Below, in pieces: positions 55,340 to 63,970 of a DNA stretch of 64,000 nucleotides. The notes under the pieces were generated by a model. That model saw nothing but the letters and a program-made list of their open reading frames with translations. It was not told the DNA's origin and ran no database searches. Source of the DNA: Watersipora subatra (lineage: Eukaryota; Bryozoa; Gymnolaemata; Cheilostomatida; Watersiporidae); contig NC_088708.1 of assembly GCF_963576615.1 (NCBI RefSeq), positions 54,671,196-54,735,195 on the forward strand, in the 5' to 3' direction. A program made the position numbers and the translations under genes. How positions within the stretch are numbered: the first letter of the stretch is position 1; each line of letters opens with the position of its first letter.

Positions 55340-55424
55340 GCTCCAGTGGTGCAATCGGTTAGCGCGCTGTACTTATAAACAGTATGAGATGCAGAGGCTG
55401 TGAGTTCGAGCCTCACCTGGAGCA
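55340..55424 (+). tRNA. trnI-UAU: Unit 13: tRNA-Ile(UAU), type A, sound
   Basis: Same tRNA body as unit 12, but followed by ATTATTATT. Confidence 0.8.
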
Positions 55425-55503
55425 CATTATTATTGTGTTACAAAACATAATATCAGTAGAAATTCGCAACGGGAAATTTTTGTCACAAATATCTAAATCA
55501 CAA

Positions 55504-55588
55504 GCTCCAGTGGTGCAATCGGTTAGTGCGCTGTACTTATAAACAGTATGAGATGCAGAGGCTGTGAGTTCGAGCCTCACCTGGAGCA
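55504..55588 (+). tRNA. trnI-UAU: Unit 14: tRNA-Ile(UAU), type A, sound
   Basis: D stem GTGC/GTGC with two wobbles. No T run. Confidence 0.75.
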
Positions 55589-55667
55589 CATTATTATTGT
55601 GTTACAAAACATAATGTTAGTAGGAAGTCGTAATCGGAAAATTCTGTCACAAACATCTAAACCACAA

Positions 55668-55752
55668 GCTCCAGTGGTGCAATTGGTTAGCGCGCTGTAC
55701 TTATAAACAGTATGAGATGCGGAGGCTGTGAGTTCGAGCCTCACCTGGACCA
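55668..55752 (+). tRNA. Unit 15: tRNA-Ile-like, type A, acceptor mismatch
   Basis: 3' acceptor CTGGACC breaks pair 2:71; TGCGG in the anticodon stem. TTTTT follows. Confidence 0.45.
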
Positions 55753-55830
55753 CATTTTTATTGTGTTACAAACATTATGTTAGTGGAAAGTCGTAATGGG
55801 AAAACTTTGTCACAAATATCTAAACCACAA

Positions 55831-55915
55831 GCTCCAGTGGTGCAATCGGTTAGTGCGCTGTACTTATAAACAGTATGAGATGCAGAGGCTGAGAGTTCGA
55901 GCCTCACCTGGAGCA
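55831..55915 (+). tRNA. Unit 16: tRNA-Ile(UAU), type A
   Basis: T stem GAGAG/CTCAC has one mismatch. No T run. Confidence 0.55.
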
Positions 55916-55994
55916 CATTATTATTGTGTTACAAAACATGATGTTAGTAGAAATTCGCAATGGAAATATTTGGTGAATTGTACCCAAATAACAA

Positions 55995-56079
55995 GCTCCA
56001 GTCATGCAAATGGTTAGTGTGCTAATCTTTTAATCAGGATGACATGCAGAGGCTGTGCGTTCGAGCCTAACTTGGAGCA
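55995..56079 (+). pseudogene. Unit 17: type B with anticodon TTT
   Basis: Same tRNA body as unit 11 (loop CTTTTA, broken T stem). Confidence 0.65.
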
Positions 56080-56158
56080 CAATTTTATTGTGTTACAAAA
56101 CATAATGGTTGTAGAAGTTTGCAATGGCAAAATTTGGTCACAAATATCTAAACCGCAA

Positions 56159-56243
56159 GCTCCAGTGGTGCAATCGGTTAGCGCGCTGTACTTATAAACA
56201 GTATGAGATGCAGAGGCTGTGAGTTCGAGCCTCACCTGGAGCA
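56159..56243 (+). tRNA. trnI-UAU: Unit 18: tRNA-Ile(UAU), type A, sound
   Basis: Same as unit 12, with TTTTT after it. Confidence 0.85.
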
Positions 56244-56322
56244 CATTTTTATTGTGTGACAAAACATTATGATAGTAGGAAGTCGTAATGGGAAAATTTT
56301 GTCACAAATATCTAAACCACAA

Positions 56323-56407
56323 GCTCCAGTGGTGCAATCGGTAAGCGCGCTGTACTTATAAACAGTATGAGATGCAGAGGCTGTGAGTTCGAGCCTCACC
56401 TGGAGCA
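56323..56407 (+). tRNA. Unit 19: tRNA-Ile(UAU), type A
   Basis: D loop AATCGGTAA (T to A); stems fine. TTTTT follows. Confidence 0.7.
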
Positions 56408-56486
56408 CATTTTTATTGTTTTAAAAAACATAATGTTAGTAGAAAATCGGAATGGCAAATTTTTGTCACAAATATCTCAACCACAA

Positions 56487-56571
56487 GCACCAGTGGCGCA
56501 ATCGGTTAGCGCGCTGTACTTATAAACAGTATGAGATGCAGAGGCTGTGAGATCGAGCCTCACCTGGAGCA
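56487..56571 (+). tRNA. Unit 20: tRNA-Ile-like, type A, acceptor mismatch
   Basis: GCACCAG breaks pair 3:70, and T54 is A. No T run. Confidence 0.45.
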
Positions 56572-56650
56572 CATTATTATTGTGTTACAAAACATAATGT
56601 TAGTAGGAAGTCGTAATCGGAAAATTCTGTTATAAATATCTAAACCACAA

Positions 56651-56735
56651 GCTCCAGTGGTGCAATCGGTTAGTGCGCTGTCCTTATAAACAGTATGAGA
56701 TGCAGAGGCTGTGACTTCGAGCCTCACCTGGAGCA
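56651..56735 (+). tRNA. Unit 21: tRNA-Ile-like, type A
   Basis: CTGTC breaks pair 31:39; GTGAC breaks pair 53:61. Followed by AAAACTTTATTG. Confidence 0.4.
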
Positions 56736-56814
56736 AAACTTTATTGTGTTACAAAACATGATGTTAGTGGAAATTCGCAATGGAAAATTTTTGTCACAAA
56801 TATCTAAACCACAA

Positions 56815-56899
56815 GCTCCAGTGGCGCAATCGGTTAGCGCGCTGTACTTATAAACAGTATGAGATGCAGAGGCTGCGAGTTCGAGCTTCACCTGGAGCA
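56815..56899 (+). tRNA. Unit 22: tRNA-Ile(UAU), type A
   Basis: T stem GCGAG/TTCAC has one mismatch, which its duplicate (unit 61) does not share. Confidence 0.6.
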
Positions 56900-56978
56900 C
56901 ATTATTATTGTGTTACAAAACATGATGTTAGTAGAAATTCGCAAAGGAAATATTTGGTGAATTGTACCCAAATCACAA

Positions 56979-57063
56979 GCTCCAGTCATGCAAATGTTTG
57001 GTGTGCTGATCTTATAATCAGTATGACATGCAGAGGCTGTGAGTTCGAGCCTCACCTGGAGCA
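56979..57063 (+). tRNA. Unit 23: tRNA-Ile-like, type B
   Basis: CTGAT with intron ATCAGTATGAC; D loop ATGTTTG. TTTTT follows. Confidence 0.35.
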
Positions 57064-57142
57064 CATTTTTATTGTGTGACAAAACATTATGATAGTAGGA
57101 AGTCGTAATGGGAAAATTTTCTCACAAATATCTAAACCACAA

Positions 57143-57227
57143 GCTCCAGTGGTGCAATCGGTTAGTGCGCTGTACTTATAAACAGTATGAGATGCAGAGG
57201 CTGTGAGTTCGAGCCTCACCTGGAGCA
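57143..57227 (+). tRNA. trnI-UAU: Unit 24: tRNA-Ile(UAU), type A, sound
   Basis: D stem with wobbles only. No T run. Confidence 0.75.
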
Positions 57228-57306
57228 CATTATTATTGTGTTACAAAACATAATGTTAGTAGAAAGTCGCAATGGGAAAAGTTTGTCACAAATACCGAAA
57301 TCACAA

Positions 57307-57390
57307 GCTCCAGTGGTGCAATTGGTTAGTGAGCTGTACTTAAAACAGTATGAGATGCAGAGGCTGTGAGTTCGAGCCTCACCTGGAGCA
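57307..57390 (+). pseudogene. Unit 25: anticodon lost by 1-nt deletion
   Basis: Reads CTTAAAACAG, one base short; no TAT. TTTT follows. Confidence 0.7.
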
Positions 57391-57469
57391 CAATTTTATT
57401 GTGTTACAAAACATTATGATAGTAGAAAGTCGTAATGGGAAAACTTTGTCACAACTATCTAAACCACAA

Positions 57470-57526
57470 GCTCCAGTGGCGCAATCGGTTAGTGCTCTGT
57501 ACTTATAAACAGCCTCACCTGGAGCA
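57470..57526 (+). pseudogene. Unit 26: 28-bp internal deletion
   Basis: Jumps from CTTATAAACAG to CCTCACCTGGAGC, losing most of the intron, the 3' anticodon strand and half the T arm. Confidence 0.85.
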
Positions 57527-57605
57527 CATTATTATTGTGTTACAAAACATGATGTTAGTAGAAATTCGCAATGGAAATATTTGGTGAATTGTACCCAAAT
57601 CACAA

Positions 57606-57690
57606 GCTCCAGTCATGCAAATGGTTAGTGTGCTGATCTTATAATCAGTATGACATGCAGAGGCTGTGAGTTCGAGCCTCACCTGGAGCA
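57606..57690 (+). tRNA. Unit 27: tRNA-Ile-like, type B
   Basis: Typical type B: CTGAT-CTTATA-ATCAG; D stem ATGC/GTGT. Only TTT follows. Confidence 0.35.
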
Positions 57691-57769
57691 CAAATTTATT
57701 GTGTTACAAAACATAATGGTAGTAGAAATTCGCAATGGTAAATTTTTGTCACAAATATCTAAACCACTA

Positions 57770-57854
57770 GCTCCAGTGGTGCAATCGGTTAGCGCGCTGT
57801 ACTTATAAACAGTATGAGATGCAGAGGCTGTGAGTTCGAGCCTCACCTTGACCA
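57770..57854 (+). tRNA. Unit 28: tRNA-Ile-like, type A, acceptor damaged
   Basis: 3' acceptor reads CTTGACC. TTTTT follows. Confidence 0.4.
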
Positions 57855-57933
57855 CATTTTTATTGGGTTACAAAACAAAATGTTAGTAGAAAGTCGCAAT
57901 GGGAAAAGTTTGTCACAAATACCGAAATCACAA

Positions 57934-58018
57934 GCTCCAGTGGTGCAATTGGTTAGTGAGCTGTACTTAAAAACAGTATGAGATGCAAAGGCTGTGAGTT
58001 CGAGCCTCACCTGGAGCA
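57934..58018 (+). pseudogene. Unit 29: anticodon changed to TAA
   Basis: Loop CTTAAA; D arm GTGC/GTGA weakened. TTTTT follows. Confidence 0.6.
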
Positions 58019-58097
58019 CATTTTTATTGTTTTATAAAACATAATGTTAGTAGAAAGTCGCAATGGAAAAATTTGGTGATTTGTACCTAAATCTCAA

Positions 58098-58182
58098 GCT
58101 CCAGTCATGCAAATGGTAAGTGCGCTGAACTTATAATCAGTATGACATGCAGAGGCTGTGAGTTCGAGCCTCACCTGGAGCA
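58098..58182 (+). tRNA. Unit 30: tRNA-Ile-like, A/B intermediate
   Basis: CTGAA with intron ATCAGTATGAC; D loop GGTAA. TTTTT follows. Confidence 0.4.
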
Positions 58183-58261
58183 CATTTTTATTGTGTTACA
58201 AAACATAATGTTAGTAGAAATTCGGAATGGCAAATTGTTGTCACAAATATCTCAACCGCAA

Positions 58262-58346
58262 GCTCCAGTGGCGCAATCGGTTAGCGCGCTGTACTTATAA
58301 ACAATATGAGATGCAGAGGCTGTGAGTTCGAGCCTCACCTGGAGCA
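58262..58346 (+). tRNA. trnI-UAU: Unit 31: tRNA-Ile(UAU), type A, sound
   Basis: Full GCGC/GCGC D stem; intron AACAATATGAG (one change). No T run. Confidence 0.8.
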
Positions 58347-58425
58347 CATTATTATTGTGTTACAAAACATAATGTTAGTAGGAAGTCGTAATCGGAAAAT
58401 TCTGTCACAAATATCTAAACCACAA

Positions 58426-58510
58426 GCTACAGTGGCGCAATCGGTTAGCGCGCTGTACTTACAAACAGTAGGAGATGCAGAGGCTGTGAGATCGAGCCTC
58501 ACCTGGAGCA
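58426..58510 (+). pseudogene. Unit 32: anticodon changed to TAC
   Basis: Loop CTTACA; GCTACAG acceptor mismatch; T54 is A. Followed by AAAACTTTATTG. Confidence 0.6.
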
Positions 58511-58589
58511 AAACTTTATTGTGTTACAAAACATAATGTTAGTGGAAATTCGCAATGGCAAATCTTTGTCACAAATATCTAAACCACAA

Positions 58590-58674
58590 GCTCCAGTGGC
58601 GCAATCGGTTAGTGCGCTGTACTTATAAACAGTATGAGATGCAGAGGCTGTGAGTTCGAGCTTCACCTGGAGCA
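58590..58674 (+). tRNA. trnI-UAU: Unit 33: tRNA-Ile(UAU), type A, sound
   Basis: Stems pair, with wobbles at 12:23 and 53:61. No T run. Confidence 0.75.
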
Positions 58675-58753
58675 CATTATTATTGTGTTACAAAACATAA
58701 TATCAGTAGAAATTCGCAACGGGAAATTTTTGTCACAAATATCTAAATCACAA

Positions 58754-58838
58754 GCTCCAGTGGTGCAATCGGTTAGTGCGCTGTACTTATAAACAGTATG
58801 AGATGCAGAGGCTGTGAGTTCGAGCCTCACCTGGAGCA
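58754..58838 (+). tRNA. trnI-UAU: Unit 34: tRNA-Ile(UAU), type A, sound
   Basis: Copy of unit 14 at +3,250. No T run. Confidence 0.75.
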
Positions 58839-58917
58839 CATTATTATTGTGTTACAAAACATAATGTTAGTAGGAAGTCGTAATCGGAAAATTCTGTCAC
58901 AAATATCTAAACCACAA

Positions 58918-59002
58918 GCTACAGTGGCGCAATCGGTTAGCGCGCTGTACTTATAAACAGTATGAGATGCAGAGGCTGTGAGTTCGAGCCTCACCTGGAC
59001 CA
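58918..59002 (+). tRNA. Unit 35: tRNA-Ile-like, type A, acceptor damaged
   Basis: GCTACAG and CTGGACC leave two acceptor mismatches. TTTTT follows. Confidence 0.4.
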
Positions 59003-59080
59003 CATTTTTATTGTGTTACAAACATTATGTTAGTGGAAAGTCGTAATGGGAAAACTTTGTCACAAATATCTAAACCACAA

Positions 59081-59165
59081 GCTCCAGTGGTGCAATCGGT
59101 TAGTGCGCTGTACTTATAAACAGTATGAGATGCAGATGCTGTGAGTTGGAGCCTCACCTGGAGCA
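59081..59165 (+). tRNA. Unit 36: tRNA-Ile-like, type A, B box changed
   Basis: T loop TTGGAGC (C56G) and variable loop ATGCT. No T run. Confidence 0.45.
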
Positions 59166-59244
59166 CATTATTATTGTGTTACAAAACACGATGTTAGTAG
59201 AAATTCGCAATGGAAATATTTGGTGAATTGTACCCAAATAACAA

Positions 59245-59329
59245 GCTCCAGTCATGCAAATGGTTAGTGTGCTAATCTTATAATCAGTATGACATGCAAA
59301 GGCTGTGAGTTCGAGCCTCACCTGGAGCA
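59245..59329 (+). tRNA. Unit 37: tRNA-Ile-like, type B
   Basis: CTAAT-CTTATA-ATCAG; the TTT anticodon of its partner unit 17 is not shared. TTTTT follows. Confidence 0.35.
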
Positions 59330-59408
59330 CATTTTTATTGTGTTACAAAACATAATGTTAGTAAAAATTCGCAATGGCAAAGTTTTGTCACAAATATCTA
59401 AACCACAA

Positions 59409-59493
59409 GCTCCAGTGGTGCAATCGGTTAGCGCGCTGTACTTATAAACAGTATGAGATGCAGAGGCTGTGAGTTCGAGCCTCACCTGGAGCA
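59409..59493 (+). tRNA. trnI-UAU: Unit 38: tRNA-Ile(UAU), type A, sound
   Basis: Same body as unit 12, with TTTTT. Confidence 0.85.
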
Positions 59494-59572
59494 CATTTTT
59501 ATTGTGTTACAAAACATAATGTTAGTAGAAAGTCGCAATGGGAAATTTCTGTCACAAATATCTCAACCACAA

Positions 59573-59657
59573 GCTCCAGTGGTGCAATCGGTTAGTGCCC
59601 TGTACTTATAAACAGTATGAGATGCAGAGGCTGTGAGTTCGAGCCTCACTTGGAGCA
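59573..59657 (+). tRNA. Unit 39: tRNA-Ile(UAU), type A
   Basis: G26 is C; G7-T66 wobble. TTTTT follows. Confidence 0.6.
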
Positions 59658-59736
59658 CATTTTTATTGTGTTACAAAACATAATATTAGTAGGAAGTCGT
59701 GAAGGGAAAATTTTGTCACAAATATCTAAACCACAA

Positions 59737-59821
59737 GCTCCAGTGGGGCAATCGGTTAGTGCGCTGTACTTATAAACAGTATGAGATGCAGAGGCTGTGA
59801 GTTCGAGCCTCACCTGGAGCA
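59737..59821 (+). tRNA. Unit 40: tRNA-Ile(UAU), type A
   Basis: Copy of unit 4 at +5,873, with the same D-stem mismatch. No T run. Confidence 0.6.
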
Positions 59822-59900
59822 CATTATTATTGTGTTACAAAACATAATGTTAGTAGGAAGTCGTAATCGGAAAATTTTGTCACAAATATCTAAACCACAA

Positions 59901-59985
59901 GCTCCAGTGGCGCAATCGGTTAGCGCGCTGTACTTATAAACAGTATGAGATGCAGAGGCTGTGAGTTCGAGCCTCACCTGGAGCA
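59901..59985 (+). tRNA. trnI-UAU: Unit 41: tRNA-Ile(UAU), type A, best consensus
   Basis: GCGC/GCGC D stem, all stems Watson-Crick except the usual 30:40 wobble. No T run directly after it. Confidence 0.85.
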
Positions 59986-60064
59986 CATTATTATTGTGTT
60001 ACAAAACATAATGTTAGTAGGAAGTCGTAATCGGAAAATTTTGTCACAAATATCTAAACCACAA

Positions 60065-60149
60065 GCTCCAGTGGCGCAATCGGTTAGCGCGCTGTACTTA
60101 TAAACAGTATGAGATGCAGAGGCTGTGAATTCGAGCCTCACATGGAGCA
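60065..60149 (+). tRNA. Unit 42: tRNA-Ile-like, type A
   Basis: GTGAA/CTCAC and ATGGAGC each bring one mismatch. Followed by AAAACTTGATTG. Confidence 0.5.
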
Positions 60150-60228
60150 AAACTTGATTGTGTTACAAAACATAATGTTAGTGGAAATTCGTAATTGGAA
60201 AAATTTGCCACAAATATCTAAACCACAA

Positions 60229-60313
60229 GCTCCAGTGGTGCAATCGGTTAGTGCGCTGTACTTATAAACAGTATGAGATGCAGAGGCTGTGAGTTCGAGC
60301 CTCACCTGGAGCA
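60229..60313 (+). tRNA. trnI-UAU: Unit 43: tRNA-Ile(UAU), type A, sound
   Basis: Stems pair. Followed by AAAACTTTATTG, without a T4 run. Confidence 0.7.
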
Positions 60314-60392
60314 AAACTTTATTGTGTTACAAAACATAATGTTAGTGGAAATTCGCAATGGCAAATTTTTGTCACAAATATCTAAACCACAA

Positions 60393-60477
60393 GGTCCAGT
60401 GGCGCAATCGGTTAGTGCGCTGTACTTATAAACAGTATGAGATGCAGAGGCTGTGAGTTCGAGCTTCACCTGGAGCA
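60393..60477 (+). tRNA. Unit 44: tRNA-Ile-like, type A, acceptor mismatch
   Basis: GGTCCAG breaks pair 2:71. The near-exact 6,365-bp duplication begins inside this unit. Confidence 0.5.
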
Positions 60478-60556
60478 CATTATAATTGTGTTACAAAACA
60501 TAATATCAGTAGAAATTCGCAACTCGAAATTTTTGTCACAAATATCTAAACCACAA

Positions 60557-60641
60557 GCTCCAGTGGTGCAATCGTTTAGCGCGCTGTACTTATAAACAGT
60601 ATGAGATGCAGAGGCTGTGAGGTCGAGCCTCACCTGGAGCA
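60557..60641 (+). tRNA. Unit 45: duplicate of unit 6
   Basis: Keeps the G19T and T54G changes. Confidence 0.45.
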
Positions 60642-60720
60642 CATTTTTATTGTTTTACAAAACATAATATTAGTAGAAAGTCGCAATGGAAAAATTTGGT
60701 GATTTGTTCCTAAATCTCAA

Positions 60721-60805
60721 GCTCCAGTCATGCAATTGGTTCGTGCGCTGAACTTATAATCAGTATGACATGCAGAGACTGTGAGTTCGAGCCTCACCTG
60801 GAGCA
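60721..60805 (+). tRNA. Unit 46: duplicate of unit 7 (A/B intermediate)
   Basis: tRNA body the same; one upstream spacer base differs (GTTCC for GCTCC). Confidence 0.4.
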
Positions 60806-60884
60806 CATTTTTATTGTGTTACAAAACATTATGATAGTAGAAAGTCGTAATGGGAAAATTTTGTCACAAATATCTAAACCACAA

Positions 60885-60969
60885 GCTCCAGTGGCGCAAT
60901 CGTTTAGCGCGCTGTACTTATAAACAGTATGAGATGCAGAGGCTGTGAGGTCGAGCCTCACCTGGAGCA
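60885..60969 (+). tRNA. Unit 47: duplicate of unit 8
   Basis: TTTTT follows. Confidence 0.45.
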
Positions 60970-61048
60970 CATTTTTATTGTGTTACAAAACATAGTGTCA
61001 GTAGAAGTTTGCAATGGAAAAATTTGGTGATTTGTACCCAAATCACAA

Positions 61049-61133
61049 CCTCCAGTCGTGCAAATGGTTAGTGTGCTGATCTTATAATCAGTATGACATG
61101 CAGAGGCTGTGAGTTCGAGCCTCACCTGGAGCA
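61049..61133 (+). tRNA. Unit 48: duplicate of unit 9 (type B)
   Basis: First base C kept. Confidence 0.35.
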
Positions 61134-61212
61134 CATTTTTATTGTGTTATAAAACATAATGTTAGTAAAAATTCGCAATGGCAAATTTTTGTCCCAAATA
61201 TCTAAACCACAA

Positions 61213-61297
61213 GCTCCAGTGGTGCAATCGGTTAGTGCGCTGTACTTATAAACAGTATGAGATGCAGAGGCTGTGAGTCCGAGCCTCACCTGGAGCA
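61213..61297 (+). tRNA. Unit 49: duplicate of unit 10
   Basis: T loop TCCGAGC kept. Confidence 0.55.
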
Positions 61298-61376
61298 CAT
61301 TATTATTGTGTTACAAAACATGATGTTAGTAGAAATTCGCAATGGAAATATTTGGTGAATTGTACCCAAATAACAA

Positions 61377-61461
61377 GCTCCAGTCATGCAAATGGTTAGT
61401 GTGCTAATCTTTTAATCAGGATGACATGCAGAGGCTGTGCGTTCGAGCCTAACTTGGAGCA
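61377..61461 (+). pseudogene. Unit 50: duplicate of unit 11 (anticodon TTT)
   Basis: Loop CTTTTA and broken T stem kept. Confidence 0.65.
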
Positions 61462-61540
61462 CAATTTTATTGTGTTACAAAACATAATGGTTGTAGAAGT
61501 TTGCAATGGCAAAATTTGGTCACAAATATCTAAACCGCAA

Positions 61541-61625
61541 GCTCCAGTGGTGCAATCGGTTAGCGCGCTGTACTTATAAACAGTATGAGATGCAGAGGCT
61601 GTGAGTTCGAGCCTCACCTGGAGCA
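61541..61625 (+). tRNA. trnI-UAU: Unit 51: duplicate of unit 12, sound
   Basis: TTTTT follows. Confidence 0.85.
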
Positions 61626-61704
61626 CATTTTTATTGTGTGACAAAACATTATGATAGTAGGAAGTCGTAATGGGAAAATTTTGCCACAAATATCTAAACC
61701 ACAA

Positions 61705-61789
61705 GCTCCAGTGGTGCAATCGGTTAGCGCGCTGTACTTATAAACAGTATGAGATGCAGAGGCTGTGAGTTCGAGCCTCACCTGGAGCA
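61705..61789 (+). tRNA. trnI-UAU: Unit 52: duplicate of unit 13, sound
   Basis: No T run. Confidence 0.8.
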
Positions 61790-61868
61790 CATTATTATTG
61801 TGTTACAAAACATAATATCAGTAGAAATTCGCAACGGGAAATTTTTGTCACAAATATCTAAATCACAA

Positions 61869-61953
61869 GCTCCAGTGGTGCAATCGGTTAGTGCGCTGTA
61901 CTTATAAACAGTATGAGATGCAGAGGCTGTGAGTTCGAGCCTCACCTGGAGCA
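61869..61953 (+). tRNA. trnI-UAU: Unit 53: duplicate of unit 14, sound
   Basis: No T run. Confidence 0.75.
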
Positions 61954-62032
61954 CATTATTATTGTGTTACAAAACATAATGTTAGTAGGAAGTCGTAATC
62001 GGAAAATTCTGTCACAAATATCTAAACCACAA

Positions 62033-62117
62033 GCTCCAGTGGTGCAATTGGTTAGCGCGCTGTACTTATAAACAGTATGAGATGCAGAGGCTGTGAGTTC
62101 GAGCCTCACCTGGACCA
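62033..62117 (+). tRNA. Unit 54: duplicate of unit 15
   Basis: Anticodon stem is TGCAG here, where unit 15 has TGCGG; acceptor CTGGACC kept. Confidence 0.5.
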
Positions 62118-62195
62118 CATTTTTATTGTGTTACAAACATTATGTTAGTGGAAAGTCGTAATGGGAAAACTTTGTCACAAATATCTAAACCACAA

Positions 62196-62280
62196 GCTCC
62201 AGTGGTGCAATCGGTTAGTGCGCTGTACTTATAAACAGTATGAGATGCAGAGGCTGAGAGTTCGAGCCTCACCTGGAGCA
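62196..62280 (+). tRNA. Unit 55: duplicate of unit 16
   Basis: GAGAG T-stem mismatch kept. Confidence 0.55.
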
Positions 62281-62359
62281 CATTATTATTGTGTTACAAA
62301 ACATGATGTTAGTAGAAATTCGCAATGGAAATATTTGGTGAATTGTACCCAAATAACAA

Positions 62360-62444
62360 GCTCCAGTCATGCAAATGGTTAGTGTGCTAATCTTTTAATC
62401 AGGATGACATGCAGAGGCTGTGCGTTCGAGCCTAACTTGGAGCA
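62360..62444 (+). pseudogene. Unit 56: duplicate of unit 17 (anticodon TTT)
   Basis: Same loop and T-stem damage. Confidence 0.65.
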
Positions 62445-62523
62445 CAATTTTATTGTGTTACAAAACATAATGGTTGTAGAAGTTTGCAATGGCAAAATTT
62501 GGTCACAAATATCTAAACCGCAA

Positions 62524-62608
62524 GCTCCAGTGGTGCAATCGGTTAGCGCGCTGTACTTATAAACAGTATGAGATGCAGAGGCTGTGAGTTCGAGCCTCAC
62601 CTGGAGCA
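62524..62608 (+). tRNA. trnI-UAU: Unit 57: duplicate of unit 18, sound
   Basis: TTTTT follows. Confidence 0.85.
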
Positions 62609-62687
62609 CATTTTTATTGTGTGACAAAACATTATGATAGTAGGAAGTCGTAATGGGAAAATTTTGTCACAAATATCTAAACCACAA

Positions 62688-62772
62688 GCTCCAGTGGTGC
62701 AATCGGTAAGCGCGCTGTACTTATAAACAGTATGAGATGCAGAGGCTGTGAGTTCGAGCCTCACCTGGAGCA
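62688..62772 (+). tRNA. Unit 58: duplicate of unit 19
   Basis: D loop GGTAA kept. Confidence 0.7.
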
Positions 62773-62851
62773 CATTTTTATTGTTTTAAAAAACATAATG
62801 TTAGTAGAAAATCGGAATGGCAAATTTTTGTCACAAATATCTCAACCACAA

Positions 62852-62936
62852 GCACCAGTGGCGCAATCGGATAGCGCGCTGTACTTATAAACAGTATGAG
62901 ATGCAGAGGCTGTGAGATCGAGCCTCACCTGGAGCA
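62852..62936 (+). tRNA. Unit 59: duplicate of unit 20
   Basis: D loop has an extra change (GGATA for GGTTA). Confidence 0.45.
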
Positions 62937-63015
62937 CATTATTATTGTGTTACAAAACATAATGTTAGTAGGAAGTCGTAATCGGAAAATTCTGTTATAA
63001 ATATCTAAACCACAA

Positions 63016-63100
63016 GCTCCAGTGGTGCAATCGGTTAGTGCGCTGTCCTTATAAACAGTATGAGATGCAGAGGCTGTGACTTCGAGCCTCACCTGGAGCA
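63016..63100 (+). tRNA. Unit 60: duplicate of unit 21
   Basis: CTGTC and GTGAC kept. Confidence 0.4.
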
Positions 63101-63179
63101 AAACTTTATTGTGTTACAAAACATGATGTTAGTGGAAATTCGCAATGGAAAATTTTTGTCACAAATATCCAAACCACAA

Positions 63180-63264
63180 GCTCCAGTGGCGCAATCGGTT
63201 AGCGCGCTGTACTTATAAACAGTATGAGATGCAGAGGCTGTGAGTTCGAGCTTCACCTGGAGCA
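63180..63264 (+). tRNA. trnI-UAU: Unit 61: duplicate of unit 22, sound
   Basis: T stem GTGAG/TTCAC pairs here, unlike unit 22. Confidence 0.8.
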
Positions 63265-63343
63265 CATTATTATTGTGTTACAAAACATGATGTTAGTAGA
63301 AATTCGCAAAGGAAATATTTGGTGAATTGTACCCAAATCACAA

Positions 63344-63428
63344 GCTCCAGTCATGCAAATGTTTGGTGTGCTGATCTTATAATCAGTATGACATGCAGAG
63401 GCTGTGAGTTCGAGCCTCACCTGGAGCA
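63344..63428 (+). tRNA. Unit 62: duplicate of unit 23 (type B)
   Basis: D loop ATGTTTG kept. Confidence 0.35.
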
Positions 63429-63507
63429 CATTTTTATTGTGTGACAAAACATTATGATAGTAGGAAGTCGTAATGGGAAAATTTTCTCACAAATATCTAA
63501 ACCACAA

Positions 63508-63592
63508 GCTCCAGTGGTGCAATCGGTTAGTGCGCTGTACTTATAAACAGTATGAGATGCAGAGGCTGTGAGTTCGAGCCTCACCTGGAGCA
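63508..63592 (+). tRNA. trnI-UAU: Unit 63: duplicate of unit 24, sound
   Basis: No T run. Confidence 0.75.
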
Positions 63593-63671
63593 CATTATTA
63601 TTGTGTTACAAAACATAATGTTAGTAGAAAGTCGCAATGGGAAAAGTTTGTCACAAATACCGAAATCACAA

Positions 63672-63755
63672 GCTCCAGTGGTGCAATTGGTTAGTGAGCT
63701 GTACTTAAAACAGTATGAGATGCAGAGGCTGTGAGTTCGAGCCTCACCTGGAGCA
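63672..63755 (+). pseudogene. Unit 64: duplicate of unit 25 (anticodon lost)
   Basis: The 1-nt deletion is kept. Confidence 0.7.
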
Positions 63756-63834
63756 CAATTTTATTGTGTTACAAAACATTATGATAGTAGAAAGTCGTAA
63801 TGGGAAAACTTTGTCACAACTATCTAAACCACAA

Positions 63835-63891
63835 GCTCCAGTGGCGCAATCGGTTAGTGCTCTGTACTTATAAACAGCCTCACCTGGAGCA
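63835..63891 (+). pseudogene. Unit 65: duplicate of unit 26 (28-bp deletion)
   Basis: The same breakpoints show that the deletion came before the duplication. Confidence 0.85.
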
Positions 63892-63970
63892 CATTATTAT
63901 TGTGTTACAAAACATGATGTTAGTAGAAATTCGCAATGGAAATATTTGGTGAATTGTACCCAAATCACAA

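Larger units (their letters stand above)
54063..57635 (+). repeat. Higher-order duplication, first copy (units 6-27)
   Basis: This block recurs at +6,365 bp (60,428-64,000 and probably beyond). Only about half a dozen single-base differences were noticed over 3.5 kb. To the left the match continues at +5,873 (53,775-54,050 against 59,648-59,923); the 492-bp difference is three units (41-43) present only in the second copy. Confidence 0.9.

Noticed and set aside
55031-63734. Repeated open frames of 60-107 codons over the tRNA array, both strands
   Set aside because: They are the tRNA units read as protein; the same peptide recurs each time the unit recurs.
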